A stretch of 64,000 bases of DNA, taken from the NCBI GenBank assembly GCA_963576565.1, contig OY755046.1, positions 61,173,471-61,237,470 of the forward strand, given 5' to 3'. Shown piece after piece: positions 22,347 to 33,800 of this stretch. The position numbers and the translations under genes were made by a program. The notes under the pieces are model-generated. The model was not told the origin of the DNA. It was given only the letters and a program-made list of their open reading frames with translations, and made no database searches. Every line of letters begins with the position of its first letter. The first letter of the stretch is position 1. The DNA comes from Aspidapion aeneum. Lineage: Eukaryota > Arthropoda > Insecta > Coleoptera > Brentidae.

Positions 22347-22932
22347 CAGTGTGTCTACGGAATGAGTAACAGTAAGGTATAAATGACAAAAACATTTCGA
22401 TTTAGAATTTTGATTTTTTGGGAATCGCTCCTGCTTGGTCTTAAACTAACATGTTAAGAAAATTAGTTAAATAAATTTATATACAGGGTGGTTTAGTAGG
22501 TTGATTTAAAAAAAAGTGTTAACAGTAAAATACCTTTATTTTAAGAGATGTCTGAAAAAGTTATTAAGAAAAGTTGTTTAGAATTAAAAGTTACGACCGA
22601 TTCTCAATTTTCAGAAAAATCAACTTAAAATTGTCTAAACAAAATTTTTTAAATCCAGTTAGAAAATCAGAGTTGACTCATTTTTCTGAAAAGTGAGAAC
22701 CTGCCGTAACTTTTGAATCTAAACAACTCTTCTTAATAACATTTTCCGATATCTTTTAAAACAAAGGTATTTTAGTCTTAACACTTTTTATCAAATCAGT
22801 CTACTAAACCACCCTGTAGATTAATTGATTTGATTAATTTTGTTAACATCTTAGTTTCAGACCAAGCAGGAGCAATTACCAGAAAATTAAAATCTAAATA
22901 TAAATTCCACTCAATCCGTGGAAACACTAGAT
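22347..22932. repeat. Foldback MITE (about 585 bp)
   Basis: The arms pair over most of the length. TGCTCCTGCTTGGTC-type sequence at 22425-22440 pairs with GACCAAGCAGGAGCA near 22860. Inside, ACAGGGTGGTTTAGTAG pairs with CTACTAAACCACCCTGT. Outer arms contain GTCTACGGAATGAG and an imperfect complement near 22915-22930. Confidence 0.75.
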
Positions 22933-23035
22933 TAAAGTTTTCAAATACATAACTATAGATAGTTTAGGTTAGTAGAATCACATTTTCATACAGTTTTAGG
23001 AAGTTGCAAAATTATTGCTATTGGCCATTACTGTA

Positions 23036-23848
23036 CGAGGTCTGGCTATTAAATAACATAAAAGGGTTTTATTATAAAAATTATTGTACATTCGAATGCT
23101 CCCCTTCATTATACTCCCCTCACCTCGCCACACACCTTTCCATAAATTTTTTCCATTGATCGAAGCAGTGCTGGAAGTCTTCTTTGGTGAGGGCCTTTAT
23201 GAGCTCTGCCGTTTATTGCTTTACCGCTTCCATCGACTCAAATCGGGTCCCTTTCAAAGCAGATTTTATCTTCGGAAACAAAATAAAGTCGCACGGTGCC
23301 AAATCTGGTGAGTACGGCGGGTGTTCGAGCACTGGAGTGCACTTACTGGCCAAATACTTCTTCACAGATAGTGCGTTATGGGCAGGTGCGTTGTCCTGGT
23401 GCAAAATCCATGAGTTGTTATTCCACAACTCGGGCCATTTTTTACGAACTCGTTCTCGCAGTGTTGCCAAAACTGACAAATAGTAAGTCTGGTTGACAGT
23501 CTAACCCTCTGGAACCCATTCAGTCATCACGATACCGTTAATGTCGAAAAAAACGATCAACATTGGAGTTGAAACAGTCACAGGGCGACCTAGGCGCTGG
23601 TCATTTTCAATGGTCTCTCAGCCCTCACTAAAGTGCTTACACCACTCAAAAACACGCGCACGAGATAGAGAGGCCTCTTGCAGCAATTTATAGCACTCAG
23701 TCGGAGTTTTTTTCAATTTAACGAGAAATTTAAGATTGATACGTTGCTCTTGTTTTTCGTCACACATGGTTTTCGGCACGAGAAAAAAATACACCCGTCT
23801 AGGGCGCCATCTAGGCGCGCAGTCTCGTTATTTAATAGTCAGACCTCG
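23036..23848 (-). mobile_element. Internally deleted mariner, copy 1
   Basis: TA-flanked. Termini CGAGGTCTGGCTATTAAATA and TATTTAATAGTCAGACCTCG are near-perfect inverted repeats. The minus strand encodes mariner transposase pieces: SRARVFEWCKHF and GRPVTVSTP, then directly MLIVFFDINGIV, ILHQDNAPAHNALSVKKYLA and HPPYSPDLAPCDFILFPKIK. The second and third catalytic Asp (in DNAPAH and DLAPCD) remain, while the region with the first Asp is deleted. It lies 80 bp beyond the stop codon of the minus-strand zinc-finger gene and so probably within its 3'UTR. Confidence 0.85.
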
Positions 23849-23927
23849 TATACATTAAAAAATCTAAAAATGAACTGTATCTACAATTTGATTTTTGCTA
23901 AAATTCTGGGCGAAAATAGTACCTATT

Positions 23928-24788
23928 TTATATAATATGCCTGGCCTCGTGGATTTCTTGGTGATCTTTTCTCCTAAACATCATCTTGCAAATAGTGCAC
24001 TGGAAACTATACTCCACTTTATGCGTTATCAAATGTTTTATGTAGTTGGACTTGAAACCACCTTTTATTGGCCTAAAAATTTAAAAATAAACAAACTGAA
24101 CAAGGACAACCTTTTGGAAAGAGTGACTTAGTAAAGTAAATATAACGGGTGGGCCAAAAAAACCGGACAATTTTTTTTCATTATTATTTTTGAACTATAC
24201 GATCGATTTTAATGAGACAAACTGAACTTGGCAGATAATTAATCAGGGTTTTGCCTAAATACTCGTATATTTTTTGCCCGTCATCTCAAAATCCAAAATG
24301 GCGGACGAAATTAAATTGTACCCTTCAAAGATGCTCGTTTATTCTTGTTTGCGAACATGTTTTAATTATTTTTTTGAATAAGTAAAAATGCTGCATTCTT
24401 GCCACGCACAACAAGGTATAAAAGCAAAATCAGTTAGGGGGTTCTAAAAAAAATATTTTTGTTTCAACCATTGTTTTGAATATTATATGATTGCCTTGCC
24501 AATCATGTCTGCATTTATTTCCTTATAAACTCATTATTACTGAATCGATCTTAGTAAAATAAAAAAACATGGTGAGAATTGATTGTTCTTCAAAGATAAT
24601 ATTCAAAATTTGCCGCCATCTTAAAAGTTAAGATGTCGGACAAAATCATGCTTGAATGAAGAGAAGTAGTGTTTTTCTATAAATTAAAAAAAAAGACATT
24701 TTCGGAAAATAAGAATAACCACGCCATGTTAAAGAATTAAGTATGATTCTGTCCAACCACGGTGGATAGAATAGACCGGTGTTCGGAT

Positions 24789-24840
<52 letters not shown>

Positions 24841-27800
24841 GAATTTTTCACGTCACTGGTGGTCCAGCTGATTTTTGTAAACAAAAGTTAGATAAGATGT
24901 GAACAACGGAACTACTAATATTTTTAGAATTTTTTTAAAACTAAGGCAATTTTCTCACTGTTTTCTAGTACATCCTTATAAAATATAATTTTCTAGACTT
25001 ATTGTCGTTATTTTTTTGTAGCCCGCTTTATTTTTTATTACACAAAACTTAAACTACAATTCAAACTGAATGTGATCGTTTAGTATCAAAGGTGAACCGA
25101 GGACTATTGGGTAGTAAACAAAGAGGTAGGTCAGCGGATAATTTTTGAAGTTGAAACGAACACATTAATTTCTTCGAATTTTAGTTTTTGTGTAAAGATA
25201 AATGAAGCGGGCCTTCTGTCCAGCTTCTCCTTGGCCGTCCTCGTTTTCTTCGGCTAGTTGGTTTCCATTGTAGTATTTGTTTAGGTAGTCTTTCGTCATT
25301 CATTCTTTGTACATGTCCGTACCACACCAGTTGTTTTGTTCTTATATCATCCACTAAAGTACGTTCACCCACTGTCATAATTTCTCTTATTCTTTGATTT
25401 GTAACTCTTTCTCTTTTTGATTTCCCTGCTGCTCTTCTCCAATAGTCCATCTCCGTAGCGGAAAGCATTTTATCTGTTCTATCCTTGATTGGCCATACTT
25501 CTGAGCCGTATGTAATAATACTTTTTACAATGGTGTTATATATAAGCTTTTTGTTATGTTTTGATATACTTTGGTCCCAAATTATTCCATTTAATAAAGT
25601 TATTGCTTTTCTGCCTTGTACGTTTCGATCTTTTATAGCTTTGTCTAGTGTTCCGTCAGCTGCAATTTTTAGACCTAAGTATTTATACTCATCACAGGAC
25701 TGAATTCGCTGCCCGGTATTTAAGATTAGATCCTGTTTCATTCCACCGATACACATATACTCTGTCTTATTGAGATTAACCTCTAGTCCCCACTTATTGT
25801 ACTCTTCTATTAGTTTTCGTGTCATATATTCGAGGTCGTCATAATCCTGAGCCACTACTATCTGATCATCGGTGAAACATAAAGTATACAAGGTGGTTTC
25901 GTCCAACGGAATTCCCCTGTTTTGGCATTTTCTCTTCCATACTTTAAGGACTTGTTCCAAGTATATCTTGAAGAGCGTAGGCGAGATACAGCAACCTTGT
26001 TTAAGACCTTTATTTACTTGAAAGCCTTTGGTTAATTTTGCTTTTATTTTAACTTTTGCCTTACTATTGCGGTATAACTCTTTGATGGCCTTAATTAGTT
26101 GTACGCTTATGTTTGTGTTTTCCAACGCTTTCCAAAGTAGATTTAGTGGTATACTATCATATGCCTTCTGCAAATCCACGTAAAGCAGATGCAGCTCTTG
26201 TCCGTATGCCATTTTCTTTTCAATAACTTGGGTTATACAAAAGAGATGATCCCATGTCGATCTACCCGCCCTGAAACCAGCTTGTTCTTCTGCCTCCATG
26301 TCTTTATATTCGCTCTCTACTTTATTTCTTATTGTTTTACCGTATATTCTGCTTAGTGTACTAGTCACAGATATACCTCTATAATTGTCACATATATCTT
26401 TCCTTCCTTTTTTGTGTATTGTGGATATATATGACGTTTTCCACTCAGTTGGGACTACAGTTCCATTTAAATATTTTTGGAAAATATTCCCTAATCTCCA
26501 AAATAGTTCTTCATTGCAGATTTACCGCTTTTTAAGGTTGTGCACACGTTTTTGACCTCAGAGATTGTGAGGGGTACTGGAGATCCCATCGTTCTAATTA
26601 TATTGCCTCTTGCGTTTTCCTTGAATTCTGCTCTATCTTCAGTTAAAAGTTTTTTAAAATGCTCATCCCATTCTTTGTCTGTTATTGGTGAAATGATATC
26701 TCTGCATGTTTCTTTTTTAATCGATCTTCTAGTTTTCCAGCTTTCGGTACTTCTCCTACCTCCTAAGTAAGAATCTATTTTCTGGCACTTTTGCGTCCAC
26801 GAATGATTTTTCTTATCACTGATCATTCTTCTCACCTTTGATTGCGCGATTTTGTATTCTTGTCTGCTTCTATCTGTCTTTTGGGATAAGTAGGTGTGAT
26901 ATAATTTCCTTTTTTCCTCTATTTCTCTTTCAATCTCAGCATCCCACCAGTATGGTTTTCTTCTTTTAGAAGTTTCTTCCACTAATCCTAGTGCTTCTTT
27001 TGCAGCTTGGTGGATGCTTAATGTAATACATTCATATTCCTCATCTGGGGTTTCACCTGAACTTGTATTAAGTTTTTCGTTCAGTCTCTTTTTGTATAAG
27101 TTTTTTACGCTGTCATGTTCTAGGCTTAGTAGATTATATTTACAGTGATCAAAAAATATTAGTTGTTCATATCATATCTAACTTTCGTTTCTAAAAATCA
27201 GCTGGACCACCAGTGACGTAAAAATTCGACATATATTTATAAGATCCGAACACTGGTCTATTCTATCCACCGTGGCTTGTAGCAGTCATTTTCCATTTAT
27301 GGTTTTAATATGCTTTAGCAGTACAGAAATGTTTAAGGGGCCATTCCTAAATTACGTAACGCACAAGGGGGGAGGGAGGGTTTGGCCTTACGGTCAATGT
27401 TTTTTAATGTGTTTTTTCGTGGAAATGTGTTATTAGGGGTGGAGAGGGGATCAAAAATCATGAATTTTTGCGTTACGCAATTTAAGAACGTTCCCTAAGA
27501 CGTACGTACGTAGTAAGGGGTCAATTACTTACCTCTCACATATCGGACATTTCGACATATCCTTGACTTCAAAATATTTTTCCAACTCAGCAGCAGGTAC
27601 ATGTTTTTTCTGAAAGTAGTGAACTTCCCTTTTGTGACGCAGCACATCCATAGGATCATCAAATAAAATGTTGCAATAAGGGCATGTTTTTTTCTTGTTT
27701 GCGATGGCTAGTTTGGCCTGCATTTTTCTGACTTCCATCTCGGCATCATGGAATTCGTATACCTTAAATTATACAGAGTGCTTAGAGGATGTTTTTTTTA

Positions 27801-30800
27801 AATGCATCAGATTGTTGGGTACATATTTCTCGTACGTTTTTGATAAAACCCTTGAATACGTCAATTTTGTTCGCGAAGGGGCACTTTTTGCAGACATTTT
27901 TACAGTGTGGGTGGACGTCATATTTGTTGTTTACTTACATTTTGCGGTGTTTTGCGTTTATTATGTAAAATTGTGTTTTTTTCTGTGAAAAATGGCACGT
28001 AAAACATATGCGTTTTGTGGAAAAATGTCTGGGAGAAGTAAGAGAGTGCTATTCCATGGGTAAGTACTTGTATTTTTCTTTATAATTACAAGCTTTTATT
28101 TAGCTTCAGATGTTCTGTCTAACTATCTAACTTACTATCTATCAAATCTTGTGAAGCGTTTTTGATACACTTCCCATTATCCGATTTGGATGGAATTTGG
28201 TACACACATAGTAGTCCCATGACAATATAACATTAAGAAAAAAATATCCTCCCACCCCTACCCCCACCCCCTTCCATAGAAAAATTTGTTTTTGACACAC
28301 ATCCCGTTATCCGATTTGGATGAAATTTGGTATAAACATAGTGGTCCGATGATAATTCAACAATATAATTTTCTAACATTCTAATATTATCATAATAATA
28401 AAAGCGATGGCCGCAAATCAAAGCATAAGTTAATCTAAATTTGTGATCTAAACACTTAAAGAATATTCAACATAGCAAGTCATCAAAGATATGTTTGATG
28501 TGCCGCAATGTTATGCCATTGCCATACCTATGTCAGAGAAATGCTGGGGTATCTTGGGTCGGGTTGGGTGGTACCATAACCACCTCTGCATTTTTCTGCT
28601 AGATTGATTCTTGCAAGTAGTGATATTTAATTGATATGGATATCTTATCGTGCTAACATATTCACAATTTTCATTAGTCGGCCATCGCTTTTATTATTAT
28701 GATAATATTAGAATGTTAGAAAATTATTTTTTAATTTTTAGTGCATTTTATAAAAGCTTGTGACTTTAAAAAAAAATTTGTGTGATTACACAAAAACACC
28801 TTTATTGTTAGGTTTTTATTAAAAATGACAAAAAGGCACCATAATAAAAAAAATTCTTTGATATAGTTGGTAGTGTCCGAAACAATTAATTTGTACACAG
28901 GAGTGTATGGTAGGGTATAGAAATTTTGCACACCTACTCTGGGCTGATTACCCCACCTAAATTACTTCCTGTATTAAAAAATACTAGCACAATAGCAAAC
29001 AATGTTAAAATCGCTATGATGATCCCCAAAATATGCAATAGAAAGGCACCACAACAAGAAAAGGTATAGTGTGGAACTTTTTTATTGGATTTTTTTATAA
29101 ATTTTAATGGCTATGGTAAATAAAACTCCTGTAAGTGATACGGAGTGTGCCACTCTGTTAAAATACATCTTTTAATTTTAGTTAATTATGAATTATACTT
29201 GGGATGAGGTTATAATAAAACTGAGAATAAAATAAAAACTATAAACAAACTGTTTCAGATAAAAAACTAAAGTTTCTTTAAAAATTACTAAGAACAAAAA
29301 ATTATAAAATATTAAAAATCAAGGTTTGATATCAAACAGTCTTGATCTGTATATAAAGTTAGCAGAACAACTTTGGAAATTAAAAAAAATTATATGCTCA
29401 TAATTTGCCGTTAATTATCCGTAAATTAATTGTGAAAACAAAAAATTTGCCGTGCCCGTTTTTTAAAAAAATATGGTGTTTTGCTAACTTTATATAAAGT
29501 TGACAGAACACCTATAGAAACAATGGATTATCTAAAAAAATACTCTGCCAATATATGGGCCCCTAAGCTCACACTAGGTACTATAGTTATAGTGTATAGT
29601 GTGAGCTAATATAAACAAAAACTGAGATATATTTTATTCAACTCCAGACTAAATTACCTTTTGTTTGATACCACACAAGCCATGTTTTGACTTAAACTCA
29701 AATTTTTGAAATCTACCCCCACCCTTAAAAAAATCAAAAACTAAAATATATGTTGTTAAAGTCCGGACTCAATTACCTTTCGTTTGATATCACACACGCC
29801 ATATTTTCACTTAAACTCTAATTTTTAAAATATACCCCCACCCTATGTTTTTAAATAAATTAAAATGTATTTTATTTAACTGCAGACTCAATTACCTTTC
29901 GTTTGATATCACACACGCCATATTTTCACATAAACTCTAATTTTTGAAATCTACCCCCACCCTTTTATTTGGTTTGTGTTCGGTGGATTTTGTTCATTTT
30001 TAAATGGGACCATCTCGACCCAATACCCAGCCTAGGTACCAAATTTCATTAAAATCGGCCAAGCGGTTTTTGAGTTATGCGCGTTGGTCGTTACAGACAG
30101 ACATACAGACAGACATACAGACAGACAGACAGACAGACAGACGGCGCAACAAAAATGTTTCAAAATCATCTGAAACGCAAAGATATATAAAAATTTTTGA
30201 AATCGGAGCAACTTTTTTTTTCTCGAAAAAATTAGGATCACCATAGCTCACACTACTATAGTATAGTATATGTGTGAGCTAAAAATAGTTCACAATTTGC
30301 CGTTAATTATCCATAATCTAGTTTTAAAAACAAAACTGCTAACTTGAACGCCATTTTTTTTTAAACGGGCACGGCAAATTTTTTGTTTTCACAACTAATT
30401 TACGGATAATTAACGGCAAATTGTGCACAATTTTTTTTTTCGATAAATCCAATATTTCTATGGGTGTTCTGCTAACTTTATATAAAGTTAGCAAAACACC
30501 TTTTTTTTTAAACGGGCACGGCAAATTTTTTTGTTTTTACAACTCATTTACGGATCATTAACGGCAAATTGTGAACTTAATTTTTTTTAGATAAATCCAA
30601 TATTTCTATAGGTGTTCTGCCAACTTTATATAAAGTTAGCAAAACACCATTAAAAAAAACGGGCACGGCATATTTTTTATTTTCCCAAATAATTTACGGA
30701 TAATTAACAGCAAATTGTGCACTAATTTTTTTTTAGATAAATCCAATATTTCTATAGGTGTTTTGCTAACTTTATACAAACTTAGCAAAACACCATTTTT

Positions 30801-33800
30801 TTTTAAACACAGGGACGGTAAATTGTTTGTTCACAACTAATTTACAGATAATTAACGGCAAATCGTGAACTTAATTTTTTTTAGATAAATCCAATATTTC
30901 TATAGGTGTTCTGCCAACTTTATATAAAGTTAACACCATTTTTTTTAAACACAGGCACGGCAAATTGTTTGTTTTCACAACTAATTTACGGATAATTAAC
31001 GGCAAATTGTGCACTAAATTTTTTTTGGATAAATCCATTATCACGGATCACCTAACAAAATGTGATCCGTGCCATTATTTCTATAGGTGTTCTGCTAACT
31101 TTATATAAAGTTGACAGAACACCTATAGAAACAATGGATTATCTAAAAAAAAAATAGTTCACAATTTGCCGTTAATTATCCATAATCTAGTTTTAAAAAC
31201 AAAAATTTTGCCGTGCCAGTTTTTTTTTTAAAATGCTGTTCTGCTAACTTGAACACCATTTTTTTTTTAAACGGGCACGGCAAATTTTTTGTTTTCACAA
31301 CTAATTTACGGATAATTAACGGCAAATTGTGCAAAAAATTTTTTTTCGATAAATCCAATATTTCTATAGGTGTTCTGCTAACTTTATATAAAGTTAGCAA
31401 CACACCTTTTTTTTTTTTTAAACGGGCACGGCAAATTTTTTGTTTTTACAACTCATTTACGGATAATTAACGGCAAATTGTGAACTTAATTTTTTTTAGA
31501 TAAATCCAATATTTCTATAGGTGTTCTGCCAACTTTATATAAAGTTAGCAAAACACCATTAAAAAAAACGGGCACGGCATATTTTTTATTTTCACAAATA
31601 AGTTACGGATAGTTAACCGCAAATTGTGCACTAATTTTTTTTTAGATAAATCCAATATTTCTATAGGTGTTTTGCTAACTTTATACAAAGTTAGCAAAAC
31701 ACCATTTTTTTTTAACACAGGCGCGGTAAATTGTTTGTTCACAACTAATTTACAGATAATTAACGGCAAATTGTGAACTTAATTTTTTTTAGATAAATCC
31801 AATATTTCTATAGGTGTTCTGCCAACTTTATATAAAGTTAACACCATTTATTTTAAACACAGGCACGGCAAATTGTTTGTTTTCACAACTAATTTACGGA
31901 TAATTAACGGCAAATTGTGAACTAAATTTTTTTTGGATAAATCCATTATCACGGATCACCTAACAAAAGGTGATCCGTGCCATTATTTCTATAGGTCTTC
32001 TGCTAACTTTATATAAAGTTAGCAAAACACCATTTTTTTTTTAAAACAGGCACCACAAATTTTTTGGTTTCACAACTAATTTACAAATAATTACTTAACG
32101 GCAAATTGTGCACTAATTTTTTTTTAGATAAATCCATTATTTCTATGGGTGTTCTGCTAACTTTATATAAAGTTAGCAAAACACCATTTTTAAAAAAGAA
32201 AACGGGCACGGCAAATTTTTTTGTTTTCACAACTAATTTACCGATAATTAACGGCAAATTGTACACAAAATTTTTTTTCATCAATGCATTATTTCTATAG
32301 GTGTTCTGCTAACTTTATATAAAGTTAGCAAAACACCATTTTTTAAAAAGAAAACGGGCATGGCAAATTTTTTTGTTTTCACAACTAATTTACCGATAAT
32401 TAACGGCAAATTGTACACAAATTTTTTTTTCATCAATCCATTATTTCTATAGGTGTTCTGCTAACTTTATATAAAGTTAGCAAAACACCTTTTTTTTTTT
32501 AAACAGGCACGGCAAATTTTTTGGTTTCACAACTAATTTACGAATAATTACTTAACGGCAAATTGTGCACTAAATTTTTTTTAGATAAATCCATTATTTC
32601 TATGGGTGTTCTGCTAACTTTATATAAAGTTAGCAGAACACCATTTTTTAAAAAGAAAACGGGCACGGCAAATTTTTTTGTTTTCACAACTAATTTACCG
32701 ATAATTAACGGCAAATTGTGCACTAAAATTTTTTCATCAATCAATTATTTCTATAGGTGTTCTGCTAACTTTATATAAAGTTAGCAAAACACCTTTTTTT
32801 AAAAAAAACAGGCACGGAAAATTCGGAAAATTTTTTGGTTTCACAACTAATTTACGAATAATTAGTTAACGGCAAATTGTGCACTAATTTTTTTTTAGAT
32901 AAATCTATTATTTCTATGGGTATTCTGCTAACTTGATATAAAGTTAGCAGAACACCATTTTTCAAAAAGAAAACGGGCATGGCAAATTTTTTTGTTTTCA
33001 CAACTAATTTACGGATAATTAACGGCAAATTGTGCACTAAAATTTTTTTCATCAATCCATTATTTCTATAGGTGTTCTGCTAACTTTATATAAAGTTAGC
33101 AAAACACCTTTTTTTTTTTAAAACAGGCACGGCAAATTTTTTGGTTTCACAACTAATTTACGAATAATTACTTAACGGCAAATTGTGCACTAATTTTTTT
33201 TTAGATAAATCCATTATTTCTATGGGTGTTCTGCTAACTTGATATAAAGTTAGCACAACACCATTTTTCAAAAAGAAAACGGGCACGGCAATTTTTTTTG
33301 TTTTCACAACTAATTTACGGATAATTAACGGCAAATTGTGCACTAAATTTTTTTTGATAAATCAATTATTTCTATAGGTGTTTTAACTTTATAGAGTTAG
33401 CAGAACATCATTTCTTTTTTTAAAAACGGGCACGGCAAATTTTTTGTTTTCACAACTAATTTACGGATAATTAACGGCAAATTATGAGCATATACCTAAT
33501 TGTTTTTAATTTCCAAAGTTGTTCTGCTAACTTTATAGACATAAACAGTCCAGGCATATAATAAAAACGTAAAAACCAGAAAGTACCTTTTGGTCTTCAT
33601 TTTGAACCTCTTCCTTAGCCTTAAATGGAGCAATTTTCTTAATTCTATCTAGAAAACTTCGTTTCTTCTTTTTACCCTCTGTTATCTCACAACTTTGTTT
33701 TGTCTCTAAACTACTTTCAGACTCTTTTTTTCTTTTTGTTGGTTTTGGAATTTCTGAATTTAAATCAATTTCAACAATTTCTGATTTTTTATCAGTATAT

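Larger units (their letters stand above)
24757..27275. mobile_element. TIR element carrying a LINE segment
   Basis: CCACGGTGGATAGAATAGAC at the left end is mirrored at the right end. The inverted repeat continues through CGGATCTTATA, a TA run, CACGTCACTGGTGGTCCAGC and TTAGATAAGATGTG for more than 100 bp. Between the repeats are about 300 bp of left-side non-coding sequence and a 1.9-kb reverse-transcriptase segment. It lies in intron 3 of the zinc-finger gene. The left 400 bp recur at 55688-56080. Confidence 0.8.

Noticed and set aside
30339..33343. Repeated frames with [10 protein letters not shown] in the palindromic array
   Set aside because: The same peptide appears on both strands because the DNA is palindromic; it is a by-product of the repeat.
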